Shown piece after piece: positions 10,708-22,240 of a stretch of 64,000 bases of DNA. Positions within the stretch are counted from its first letter, which is position 1. Every line of letters starts with the position of its first letter. A program made the translations under genes and the position numbers. The notes beneath the pieces are model-generated. The model saw only the letters and a program-made list of their open reading frames with translations, was not told the origin of the DNA and made no database searches. The DNA is from Trichuris trichiura (Eukaryota > Nematoda > Enoplea > Trichinellida > Trichuridae), in NCBI GenBank assembly GCA_037903355.1, contig JBAJFE010000011.1, positions 2,675,001-2,739,000 on the forward strand, in the 5' to 3' direction.

Positions 10708-13700
10708 TTAAAATACGGGAAGCGGGTGCGCTTCCGTGTTGAACACGTACTCTTTCAAAGGTAGCAGCGAATGGCTATCGTCGAAAAGCAAGTACAAATA
10801 TTTGAACGTTTCCGAGAGCAAAAAACTTTCCATTTTTGGTTTGCACTGCGTTGGAACCTGATAGACGTCAACGATGGAACAGTAACCGGAGGGAGTCTTC
10901 GCGTGATTTTCAATTGCTTGTAACATTTGCCAACCCCAATCTTGATACTTTGTATCATTAGTCACTCGGTATAGGTAGAACCAAGCTTCCACCGCTTCGG
11001 GACGTAACAAACTGTATACCGGCGACCCGACTCTCCGCTGTATGTTGAAAATGGTACAGGTAGAAAGTACACTGGCGATGTTACCATGCTATTCGAGTCA
11101 TTCCCAAATCTAATGAATTCGGGACCCAATCCAGTCGGTGTCATCGCGTACATAAATCGACATGCTGCGGCAATGCGTTCGGCATCGCGTAGAAAACGCT
11201 GGCCAAGACCATTATAAGCAGCTAGCGCCAAAGAGCCCGCGGCAAAGCAGGTCAGGTGCTCCTGCAAAATGAAAACTATTCACGCCATTTAAATTAACAA
11301 GATATACGCGGGCACCATTCTTGGCTTGTACATTCGTCCTTTGTACTCTCCCAAAAACAGCATTCGATTGTCTTTTGAGGGACGAGCTAAGTAATACAGC
11401 ACAGCTTGCATACCTGCGACGAAATCATCCCTTAGCCTGTAAAAGCGCACAGAATACTTTTGCCGCGGTATACTGTCAATTAATAAAGTCCTACAGCACA
11501 GTAGGATATCTTTTAGAAAGGATGGACATAAAAAGAATATGTCGCGCTAGACCTTATTAACGAGTGCGTCTATAAAATGTTGGAGAGTTGCGGATGACGA
11601 ACGAACTAAGCTAAATCAATTATGTTACCGTAAAAACCAATGCAAATGGGCTTTTCCCATCGATCAACGGATTACTACTAAACCTATGAGTTCTTCCTAG
11701 AGGGTGAAAGCCCGCCGTTGCAACGGTTCACTTTTGAAAAAGCTTTTAGAAGCTATTTCAGAAAGGAAGACTGCTTATTCATATTTACAAATTATTAAGA
11801 AAAATTGCAATTAAAGGCGAGAAAAAAATAGAGCAGCTGTTTACGCTGAATTTGCTCAACAACGCTAAGGGAACGAAGCGGGCAAAGAGCATTACGATAA
11901 CCGGCTGATGGCCTCACCTCAAACAGCGAACGTTTCGAATACGTTATTGCGCTTCTATATTGAGAATCAGTTCCAATATTAGGTAAAAAGCTATTGTTAA
12001 TTTTCGCTCGAAACCCATTTGATATACAAATCGGCAGCGAAAGCAAGCGGACATGTGCGTAATGATAAATGTGAAATAAATGTTCTTAATTTCACTTAAG
12101 TCTTACTGTAAGGATGTACTGTCGTCTTTCAAAATTCTAAACTGAGATGAACATGATTTTCGGTTATACTGTAATTAAGCCAGAACCATTCAATATCGAT
12201 CGTTACAAGACGCAAACCCGCATCATATTTAAACAGTCAAATGCCAAAACTTGCAAGCATAACGAAAATGAATATGAGCGTACTAGAATTTGTAATAGTT
12301 AAGTTATAACTATGAATAATAAAAGGCAAAGAGAAACTTTGCTGACTTCTGCGCATAGCTTTAGTTTACAACGTAAAGTTAGACGAGCTTTCAAGTGGCA
12401 TGCGCTCTCATTGAGCCGGAATTTAAAATTGAAAATAATAAGCCTGCTACGATGGCAATACGGAACACTTACCAGTTTATACGCTTTCCTGTTTGCAGCC
12501 ATTGCTTGAGAAGATATTCGTAATAGCTGTCTGCGCGTGCCCCAACAGAATACGTTGCGAAATTATACCTGCTGACTACCCATTCTTGCTCATATATATC
12601 GGCAGGCATTAATCCCGGATAAATACTCATATTGCTCATTTCATGCAGCTTCAGCGACACCCTAAACGCTGCGTCCTGAAATTGACAAATCGTATAAGCT
12701 TTAAGTCGAAGAATGACTTCTAACGATTTGACGATGACGGACGCTGAGTGCTACAGAGTACAGTGGATAAAGGCCGTTCGTTACGAAAATTTCCGACAAT
12801 CATCAACTGTTTTCTCAACTTCAGAGCAGTGCGGCCGTTTAATAGATAGATGTTAACAGGTTAACCGAAATCTTGATTGACAACAATGCTCGAGCAGGTC
12901 CTAAAGCGCGGCGAACATAAGGCAGCGTTAACCACAGTCAGCTGGTGGACAGAATGTAAATTTAGAGATCGAAAAAGTAAGCGGTACTCATATAGAGACC
13001 TATTAGATGACTAGGTACGCTTTTGAAAAATGCATTATAAGATATAATAGAGGTTGAAAGCGTTTCTCACTGAAAACTTATATTAATACAGACGCTTTGT
13101 AACGCAGGCTATCAATGCTTACCTCGTAAGCGGGATTGCCTACAGCTCGACTGAGACTTCTGAACTCCAGTTGCGACGTACCCAACTCGGCTAAGCTTAC
13201 GAAGCTGGTCCAGAAGTAAGACTTTCCAGTGCCCAAATGTGGATTTATTTCGGCTAAGGGAAAACCTGAACGCGTCGAAAACGCTGGCAACAGCCTGTCG
13301 CCGAGCATTCGCTGAAGAAGAGAAAAACTTGAGCCCATTCAACCGCCCAACCGATCCGTAGATAACCAACCGCCTTTTGCAGAAACAGTTCATCTTTGGA
13401 TAAATAAAAGGCGCTCAGCAAACCGCCCAAAACGCGAATGGTTACTTCGAAAAAGCTAAAATATTTGTCAACATCGGCGGTAAAATTTGCCGCTATTTCT
13501 TCTCTTGCTTCTTGAAACTCTGGAGAAGCGAAAACCAATTGTTTAAAGCAAAGGCCGTCTGAACCGACTAACCTTGCTTTAAGCCCATTATTAATAGGGT
13601 GTCCAAACTCTCTATCAGCGTCAATTGCATGTTGAACCAAGGGATCGACGTATTCGCCACGGGATTCAATTCGTCTTCTCCCCACGCAAACGCCTTGTAG

Positions 13701-14513
13701 CCTTTCCAGGCATGAAGAAAACTGTTCACCACCGCTTGTTGGCGTTCATTCTGCGGACCTTCAATACAACCGCTTAACAAACTTGTCCAACGATGTTTTT
13801 AACTTACCGGGAAAGTAGGCCGGCAAACTTTTCTTTTCCGTATCAAAGCTTGCAGCCGCTTTACGTACGACACTTAAAACGTTTAAAGGCTGCCGCTATA
13901 AAAAGAAATTTCAATTATGGACAGCACGCTATCACTGTAAATAAGCTATGGTTGGAAATGTGATTCGATTGTGACGCAGTTGCGCTTTGTACGGCTAAGT
14001 AGCGAATCTGAGCTGCGAATGTTGTTCGCACTTTCGATTAAGCGCAAGAAGTAATGTCGCAAAGTAGTTTGAAGAAAATGTCAACTTTTTTTCGCGCACA
14101 AAGCTCCGAAAAAGCAAACAACACCTTCACACACAATGACAGCTGATGGTCACCTGTGCTTGGTGAAGTTGATTTCTTCGCTTGAGCTAACCATAAACTT
14201 GACATTGAACAAACAAAATCGCGGCACCTACCGTTGACAGCATAGATTCGGTGGTTACTTGTTGCTCAAAGAATGAAAGCAAAGGAGCGGCGAACAAAGT
14301 CAACATCACGTACAACAGCAACATCGCAGTCGCGAATGCAAACAAACCTCGAATAGTCTTCGGTACGCCGTAGTACAACTAAAACAAAGAACAACTGTGA
14401 ATGGGACCAAATGATGCGTCCAACTTTGCCCTGTTAATTGTTGCCAAAGACAGTAATTTCTTTTCCGTTCGATGCGGAGCAATTTCCAGCACAATGGCAG
14501 TGTCACCGGACAT
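10708..14513 (-). CDS. MAN1B1: ER-type class I alpha-1,2-mannosidase, GH47 (copy A)
   Basis: GH47 glycosidase that removes alpha-1,2-mannose from Man9GlcNAc2 in the early secretory pathway and helps commit misfolded glycoproteins to degradation. Exons run from an ATG at about 14513 (MSGDTAIVLEIAPHR) through a signal-anchor exon at 14236-14390 (hydrophobic LFAFATAMLLLYVMLTLFAA), a stem exon near 13807-13900, and catalytic exons to the stop at 10708. Landmarks: [39 protein letters not shown] with the catalytic Glu; [30 protein letters not shown] with the catalytic Asp; MVP and [31 protein letters not shown] with the catalytic Glu; and FNTEAHPLP with the calcium-binding Thr. All essential residues are present. 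The small exon near 11314-11441 (LRDDFVAGMQAVLYYLARPS) completes the (alpha/alpha)7 barrel. A paralogue lies immediately upstream in transcription. The best family match is MAN1B1 rather than EDEM. Confidence 0.9.
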
Positions 14514-15993
14514 GTTTGAATATTTCCAATTACCGCAATGACAAATTGAACAGGCGAAATCGCCCCACAACTTTCAACCGATCGCAAAAATACAGTAGAA
14601 GAGCAACTATGCTCAGGTATCCACATTCACTTGTTGAGCGATATGGTACAAACTTTCACAAAAGCGTTAGACGCCTAAATACGGCTGTCTGGCGAAGCAA
14701 CATAATGAATGCATTTCCGCAGAGCAGAAACGATCCGCTTACCGCTTACGAGCACTTAGGGAAACGAGGGCATTGGTAACTTTTTCACTGGCGTACAAAA
14801 TATGCCATTTCCTTTGGGCGTCGCGCAGGCAGTAAAGCACGACAAAAGAATAATGGACAATCGTTCGTTATTTTGGAACTGCCGCGCGCTGCCGATTAAC
14901 AGCGGTTGATAGTTTATTTGCTGAATCGTTTATACACGAAGTGCAATTGGGAGTAACCCAATTCCATGAAATTGTAGGAAAAAACAACTGCGCCTATCAA
15001 TGCGTGAAAACAAGCGGAATCTATCAACTATCTGCAAGCATTGCAGCACGTAAGAAACAAAATGCAACTCATTAATTCTTAACACTGCGTAGGAATCCAT
15101 TTATCTTTTAGCCGGGATTGCAACAGAACCAAAGTTGGACTGATCGTATTAGAAGCCAAAAAAAGACTTTAAAGCTACAAGTTGGGAAACAAACAATTCA
15201 AGAAAGCTCTAATGGTAGGACGTTCGACAATATTATTATGCTGAGCTATTTCACGGTGCCATTGTTGGCCAGCAGGCCGGTTTAAGCTACGCAACGCTTA
15301 GCGCACCACAAAACAGGCACAGTTGCAATACTGAGTCTATTATAGAAAAAAAACCTACTGTCGAGCACTTAAACTTTTTGCTAAATGATAATCAGGATGC
15401 TTTGAAGCAAGCATTGTTAAGGTTACGTTAATTACCGTAAGAACTGCCTTACCTTAACAATTGCGCTGAGTTTTCGGCATCATTGAAGCTGATGTCAACT
15501 TGTAAGGGGGTGAGTGCATGTGTACGCGTTAAGTTTCCTAAATGAAGCAATAATGACATTTGATTTAACGCACGTTGAAACTACCTTGTCTCTGCTAAAC
15601 GGCTGCCTACGCAACGAAGACAGAAAAATGGGATAAGTAAATCAATGGGCAGCTGAATAAAGCTTCCATTTATTTAGCCAACGAGCTGTGGGATTTCACA
15701 TTGCGTTTGCCGCTCATCGTCGATTTAAAGCGTACGAACAACAATGCGTAACAATGAGCAAGATAAAAAAGAGGTCCCTCACAATAAAATTTCTTGCGTT
15801 TGTCACAAATGTAAACCTCAACTGTTTCCCGCGTTAGGGAAAGCTAGTGGAATTTTTAAAAAACCTAATCTGAACTAACGAAGTAGAAAAGAAAGGGAAA
15901 GGGCATAACAACGAAATACAACTATTAAACTCGCGGGCATTTCCGGCAACAGCATTCAAAGTTGTGCCGTTTCTAAAGAGCGGGAAAATTACG
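14514..15993. other. Spacer between the two mannosidase copies, no gene seen
   Basis: About 1.5 kb between the start of copy A and the stop of copy B. ORF 14438-14779 on plus is partly antisense to the first exons of copy A and has no recognisable feature. No repeat or RNA gene noticed. It should contain the copy A promoter and the copy B 3' region. Confidence 0.5.
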
Positions 15994-18900
15994 CTAAGCG
16001 CGTATAGGGAATGGATGAGCTTCGGTATTGAAAACGTATTGTTTCAAGTTGAACAAGGAATGCTCATCGTCGAACAACAGGTAAAGATATTTGAACGTTT
16101 CGGACAATAGGAAACTTTCCATCTTTGGTCGACATGCCGTCGGAATTTTCATCACGCTCGCAACGGAACAATAGCCGGAAGCAACTTTGGCATGTTTTTC
16201 AATTGCTTGCAACAAGTCCCAACCCCAATCTTGATACTTCGAATCGTTAGTTAGTCTGTACAAATAAAACCACGCCTCCACTGCTTCCGGCCTCAACAAG
16301 CTATGCTCATCGGCAGGCTGAAAAATACTACCAGGTCGGAGGAGGAGACGTTGTCGTTGGAAAACTCGCCTTAACAAACAAGTCGTGTTGAACTAAAGGA
16401 TTCTGATTGAAGTATGCTATTTCTGGACCCAAACCAGTCGGGTTGGACGTATACATGGCGCGGCACGTTTCGCCAATGTCTTTTGCGTAGTGCAACAGTT
16501 CCCGGGCGAAACCGTGCTCGACTGCCAGAGCGAATGCGCCCGAAATGAAGCACGCCAAATGATCCTGAAAATACGCTACCTTTAATGGTACAGCCTCCGT
16601 CGGCTTGACGCAAAGGGACCATTTTTGGCTGGAATTCTCCTTTGGCATTAATTTCGCCGGCGAACAAGAGCTTGCTCGGCTCCGAACGACGCAACAAATG
16701 CTTAAGCATTCCTCTGACACTTTTGGCAAAGTCGCTTCTCAGCCTGCAACCATTTTTTCTAGCGCGTAAACACAAAACATACAAACAATGTTGGAGACCA
16801 TGATATGCGTTTGCCGGTTTGCAACCATTGTTTCAACAAGTACTCGTAATAGGTGTCGCTTCTGGCGCCCAGAGTTATTGTTGACGTGGCGTAGTTCCAC
16901 TTGCTTTTTTCAATGTTTACAAACATGGGGCACAGTCCGCTGTACTTGTTGCATCGCATATTGTGCACCTTGGTCGAAACGTTAAAGGCAGCCGCCTGCG
17001 TTCAATCAACGTATGAAAAAAAAAGCCAATGCTACATTCCGGACAACAAACTTCGTAGGTTGAGTTTCCGGTTAGGCGGGAAAGTTCCCTGAACTCCAAT
17101 TGAATTGTGGTAACTTCAGCGAGACTAGCAAACTGAGTCCAAGGTGCATTGCGCGCCTTTCCTGAGCGAAGATTTACGTCACTATACGGAATACCTGACG
17201 AAGTTTTGAAGGCAGGCAACAATCGATCGCCCAATTGCTTCTAAATGTGGTCAACATAAAAGTAGGCTTCATCAGACCAACTGTTCTTACCGCCTTTTCC
17301 AAAAACAGCTCATCACCGGTCAGGTGGTAAACCGTCAACAGACCCCCAAGAACGCGGATGGTCACTTCGAAAAGACTAACAAACCTGTTCACATTCACAT
17401 CGAAATTTTTCGCAATTTCATTTCGCGCTTCTTCATACTCTTAAAGGGGATAAGCATCTTTTGAAAAAACCGCCAAACACGGAAAAAGGGTAACCGTCGT
17501 CAAGGCCCATTATTAATGCAGTATCCAAGGCATCCACCAACGTAAGTTGCAGACCGAACCACACGTTCGAACCATTTTTTACAGGATCAAGTTCGTCTTT
17601 TCCCCATGCAAATGCCTTGTATCCTTTCCACGCGTGTAAGAAACTATCTCTTACGGCACGTTGACGATCATTCCGTGGGCCTATTGGAACGTATGTAAAA
17701 AAGTGGATACTATACGGAATGTACAATAACTGCCTTTATTCTACGGAGATTTTAGCGACAGCATCAAATGTACGGGTAACATTTAGGAATAACTATGACT
17801 CAGTGCACTAAATCTGTCTTCATTCTATTAACTGTTACGAAAGGTTGCTATTTCGGCTAAGTAATGGCCAATAAACAGAAAAAAGGACACTCGTTCCTTA
17901 GAGGCGCTTTAAACTTTCAGAAAAAGAAGAAAACTCAATCAACTTGTTATCAAGAAATCGATATTCAATAACGATCAATGTGACCCCCAATTTGGACTTG
18001 CTGACTTAGGAAACCATCCACACGCTATCTATAAGAGCGAACTGGTTAGTTTTGAAAAGTGCGTTTTCAGTTTAAGACTAACAAAATGCCTCTCTCGTTG
18101 AAAACCGCCTCAACTCTATCAAGGAAAAGTATAACTACTATTTCTGCAACGCAAAATGGCTAAGAGCATTCTGACTATCCAGTCAAGTCACGCAAGTACA
18201 CTAACTCTATTGTGAGCGATGCCGCTTAACTAACTTGCTGACTTGCTGTACGAAGGACTGCGACTACTAGCAAAGTGCTTATATTAACAAGGAATAACAG
18301 ACACTTTTCGCGATCGATAAAGTGCGCCGCATTTATAAAAATCGATTAAACGGATGAGAACAAGTGCCGCGCCGATTAGGCACAACTTGAAGTATGCGAC
18401 TCCTAAAGGATCTATAAAACACAATTTAAAAATTTCAAGTTCGTGCCACTTTGCATCCCTCTACGTCGCCATCCTTAGGGAAAAGAAAACGATCGAAAAA
18501 AGCTAATCGTATTTAGCTTTACAAATTATGCTATCGTATGGACAGACGAAACGCAACAAAATGTGATGTACCTGCGAACCGCATTCTTTTTGGTCGCAGC
18601 AATTCTTTGGACGCTTCGACGTTTTTGGTAACGTTCTGTTTGCCCTAAGGTGAAGAAGAATGCAATTGGCGAACGAATAAGTGAAAATGTCAAAAATAGA
18701 GGATGCAATCTTGCTCAACAAAAGTAACAGTATAAAGCAATACGCTCACATGCAGTATAAGCGATTAACGCTTGGAGATATGTAGCAACGGAGTATATAA
18801 CCTGTTCGTCAATAACGGATAAAGGGCGTTCTTCCATTAAGGAAACAACCAGTACTCCAAATGCCATGACGCCCATCAAGAAGACGAAGAGCAACATTTG

Positions 18901-19070
18901 TTGAGTACGATGAAGTAGGCGCCATCGCTAGAAAAACACGTTAAACAAATAAGCATTTTCCATAAGATGCAAGTAGTGGCACGTACTCTGAATAAGCTCA
19001 ATTTCAACTGCGGCTTAGCAGCCGCTTGCCATTCACCCGCTTCAAGAAGCGACACGGGATCACGTCGCAT
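15994..19070 (-). CDS. MAN1B1: ER-type class I alpha-1,2-mannosidase, GH47 (copy B)
   Basis: Tandem paralogue of copy A with the same domain order. Exon 1 begins at an ATG at 19070 ([18 protein letters not shown]) and splices at gtacgt. Exon 2 (to about 18929) has a basic flank, [10 protein letters not shown], then a hydrophobic anchor, [20 protein letters not shown]: a type II signal-anchor. Catalytic landmarks: [94 protein letters not shown], a block with [19 protein letters not shown], a DHLACF exon, [26 protein letters not shown] and FNTEAHPFP. Both catalytic Glu, the Asp and the calcium-site Thr are retained, so activity is expected. Cytosolic tail and anchor differ completely from copy A, suggesting different localisation or trafficking. 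An intron of about 0.8-1 kb separates the anchor exon from the catalytic exons. Confidence 0.9.
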
Positions 19071-19807
19071 ATATGGACTAATGAGCCCGAAAGGCTCATA
19101 TAAAAGTTCGAAGCGACTGCTTTATTAGCACTTGACGCCGCCTTCCAATTCGTTATCGCCCAAGGACAGGCACTTACGTTTATTCCAAAAACAAATCATT
19201 ACCGTACACCTCGTTACAACCTGCAAACCGTTAGCGAGTGTGTTATGAATGCACGTACTGTTATCACTGCTATTGTAATCTGCAACGGCGGACAAGCACC
19301 TTTCCGTCCATCACACAGATATCAGTTAAACGATAGCTTTAGGAGGTAGATGATACAGCGACCAGTTGCGCGAGAAAACACTCAGCATAACATTACTCCT
19401 TTAAAATTTATGAACGATCAGATAAGCATAGAACCATATTCCACAAACACAAGGAGCCCTAATGCGGTCTAACTCGTTTATACTTCAATGATGCCGTCAA
19501 TGTAAAATTTTTCGGTACAAAGTAACTTCACCTCCGTGCACCCTCAGCCTGGTAATATTACAGTTTGACAAGCATCATTGTTGCCGTATTTGTAGTTTAA
19601 CCGGCCAACTCAATTAAAACTTTCCTTATTTGCACCGTAGCTCGCAAAATCAGATATAAAACACACGCACACAATTCCCTCATTTAAATGCAGAGCTCTG
19701 TGCTGCCCACATTATCTCTAATGAAACGTACTCTGCCTATCAAAAAAAATGGAAACTTCGCCTGTACTACACAGCGGCATTCAATCAAAGCAGGACGTTC
19801 ATTCAAT
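19071..19807. other. Intergenic between mannosidase B and the tRNA array
   Basis: AT-rich, no ORF with protein-like features. It presumably contains the mannosidase B promoter. Nothing else seen. Confidence 0.45.
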
Positions 19808-19880
19808 GTCCTTGTAGTGTAGTGGTTATCACATCTGTCTCACACACAGAAGGTCCCTGGTTCGAACCCAGGCAAGGACA
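19808..19880 (+). tRNA. tRNA-Val (CAC)
   Basis: 73-nt cloverleaf. The acceptor stem GTCCTTG pairs with CAAGGAC, the D-arm reads GTGTAGTGGTTATCAC, the anticodon stem TCTGT/ACAGA encloses loop CTCACAC with anticodon CAC, and the T-arm is CCTGGTTCGAACCCAGG. A T4 run at about 19888-19891 can act as the Pol III terminator. First member of the array. Confidence 0.95.
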
Positions 19881-20241
19881 TAGCGACTTTTACTTACAGG
19901 GACAAGGTATTTGAACACACAGTAATACGTAAAACATAATCATGCTTTCATGGTGAAAGTTTTCAAATTAACAACAAATGCTACTGGTCTTCCAGACAAG
20001 CTTTCTGTTTCCCTGAAAAAGCGTTGCTTTAATTGTTATTAAATTAGCCGATCGTCACCACAGACGCCAAAGGTTACAGCTTGGTTTGATAATCAGCTCT
20101 CTAGCTTAAGCAACTAATGCTTAGTTTTAAAAATTACGTAATCTTTAAAGACCTTTTGCACGCACGGAAGTAGGAGATGTTAAGAAAACTGTGCTGCGTT
20201 GCAGACATAAAATGAGCTGTCGCAAGAAATCGGGAAAAGCA

Positions 20242-20314
20242 TGTCCTTGCCTGGGCTCGAACCAGGGACCTTCTGTGTGTTAGACAGATGTGATAACCAC
20301 TACACTACAAGGAC
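20242..20314 (-). tRNA. tRNA-Val (AAC)
   Basis: Reverse-strand copy of the same 73-nt tRNA with loop CTAACAC, anticodon AAC (read as IAC after deamination of A34). Stems intact. It converges on the CAC gene at 19808, with 361 bp between them. Confidence 0.95.
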
Positions 20315-21065
20315 GTTGGAATACGCCTCTAATTTGAGTTAATGATAATATTCAAAAAACTCCACAACCAACCATCCTACTTACCTGACATAAATGACGC
20401 ACAGTAACTTATTAAAACTTATTATAATGACTAATAATCAGTTCTTCTTATTCTTCACTGAAAAGACTTCAACGCTGATAAGGTGATAACTGCTCGCCAG
20501 TCAACTGAAATATTCAAAAACTTGCGTTCCTATTTTATTGCTTTTAACTATGGTGACTTCACGTATGAGTAACAAAATTTATATTTTCAAGAAAAAAGTC
20601 TAAAAGGCTAAGAAGAAGCAGTTGTACGCAAAAGGAAAACTGATCTGCCATCCGCATTAATCAGCAGTGATAATCGAGTTTTTACTGTACGCATCAACAT
20701 GGTAAACGAACTAACTATTGCGAGCGAAACAACGTCATAAAGAGATCCGGCCTAAAGGTCAATAGAAATATAAACGAAATGGAAAAATGTATGATTACGC
20801 AAAGTCACTGCGTACTGACTTCAAGAAAAACTTGAGCATATCACTTGTTAGACTTTTCCAGTTTCATGCAAAGAAACCATTTCTATTGGCGAAAACGAAA
20901 GAAACTTTGGGATATTGGGTATAATATTTTCGGCAAACGTGTGTGTATCCATTCAGACGCTATTTAATTGGCAGTATGTTACTACGTTTATGATTTGACT
21001 GAAATAGCTGAATGCTCACTCCTGTAGTGACCCGCGATCAACTCAGATTTCTATAACATTGCAAT

Positions 21066-21138
21066 GTCCTTGTAGTGTAGTGGTTATCACATCTGTCTAA
21101 CACACAGAAGGTCCCTGGTTCGAGCCCAGGCAAGGACA
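21066..21138 (+). tRNA. tRNA-Val (AAC)
   Basis: Intact 73-nt copy with loop CTAACAC and T-arm CCTGGTTCGAGCCCAGG. It lies 751 bp after the previous member, the largest gap within this block, and is followed by a decayed convergent copy. Confidence 0.95.
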
Positions 21139-21408
21139 TAACCGTTCATAAGCTTCCAGGCCGAAAGGTTCCATATACCCAAACAGAAACGTTTTTGTTT
21201 CAGCTGTTATTAGTCAGGTCTACAACGATTACCGATTTCAATAACTATTCACGCCGATAGACAATAACAGTCGCTATTGGTTCAAAATACTAACACTTAG
21301 GCTTTAAAATTTTCCAATCTTAAAAATCTTTTTGCCATACGGAAACAGGTGTTAATAAGACTCTGCTTCTTTGCCAACAGAAATTGTTGTCTTGGGGGTT
21401 AAAAGTAA

Positions 21409-21481
21409 TGTCTTTGCCTGGGCCTGAACCGGGAACTTTTTCTGTGTAAGGCAGATGTGATAACCACTACACTACAAGGAC
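21409..21481 (-). pseudogene. Decayed tRNA-Val copy
   Basis: The outline of the same tRNA is recognisable (acceptor GTCCTTG, D-arm intact), but the anticodon stem pairs badly (TCTGC against AGAAA), the T-loop has GTTCAGG instead of GTTCGAG, and one acceptor pair is changed (CAAAGAC). The loop CTTACAC would give anticodon TAC. Loss of the B-box consensus and of the anticodon stem argue for a pseudogene. Confidence 0.8.
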
Positions 21482-21563
21482 GGTGGTTTAAGACACCAAT
21501 TCGCATGAACGACGGATTATTCAGGAACTGCCGCTCCTTGCTTCGATAATTCAATTTTCGAAC

Positions 21564-21636
21564 GTCCTTGAAGTGTAGTGGTTATCACATCTGTCTAACA
21601 CACAGAAGGCCCCTGGTTCGAGCCCAGGCAAGGACA
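21564..21636 (+). tRNA. tRNA-Val (AAC), variant at position 8
   Basis: Matches the family except that the base after the acceptor stem (normally U8) is A (GTCCTTGAAGTG) and the variable/T-arm region reads GGCCCCTGG. U8 usually forms the reverse-Hoogsteen pair with A14, so this copy may fold less well. It is divergent from the pseudogene, with 82 bp between. Confidence 0.8.
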
Positions 21637-22009
21637 TATTACTAATCTCATTTACTGAGAATAAATCATTTATGTCTGCGATGCGTAGCACTTTCGCTGA
21701 TATCACCAATTACTTCCGCCAAAACGATTTTATGTTTAAATAAATTTGAAAACCAAGCGTCCATTTCTTAAGTAATGGAAACTGATGACCAAATGGAGTT
21801 AATAACTAAACATTATAGGGCTAAACTTAATAATACATAAAACAAAACCCATTATAGGTATACAAAAAGTTTACCTGAAAGCGTCAATAGTATTTCTTAA
21901 AAATTTAATCTTTGAAAAGTATCGACGTGAAAGCTTATTCACCTTTTTAGTAATACTGTATACTTCGGATGAATATGTCACGTTCAGTTCCTGTAAATAA
22001 GAATGGTTA

Positions 22010-22082
22010 TGTCCTTGCCTGGGCTCGAACCAGGGACCTTCTGTGTGTGAGACAGATGTGATAACCACTGCACTAAAAGGAC
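22010..22082 (-). tRNA. tRNA-Val (CAC), slightly diverged
   Basis: Anticodon CAC in loop CTCACAC. The D-arm region has two changes (gene-strand start GTCCTTTTAGTGCAGTGG), and the last acceptor pair becomes T-C. Probably functional, but the weakest of the CAC copies. Convergent with the gene at 21564. Confidence 0.8.
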
Positions 22083-22167
22083 GATACAGTAGATTTTTAA
22101 CCTGAATTAATGATTCGAGTCGCTCCTGAAATTAATGCTAACTTATCTACTAATTCACTGCTCATGC

Positions 22168-22240
22168 GTCCTTGTAGTGTAGTGGTTATCACATCTGTCT
22201 AACACACAGAAGGTCCCTGGTTCGAGCCCAGGCAAGGACA
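22168..22240 (+). tRNA. tRNA-Val (AAC)
   Basis: Intact consensus copy with loop CTAACAC. Divergent from the CAC gene ending at 22082, with 85 bp between. Last tRNA before the PEBP gene. Confidence 0.95.
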
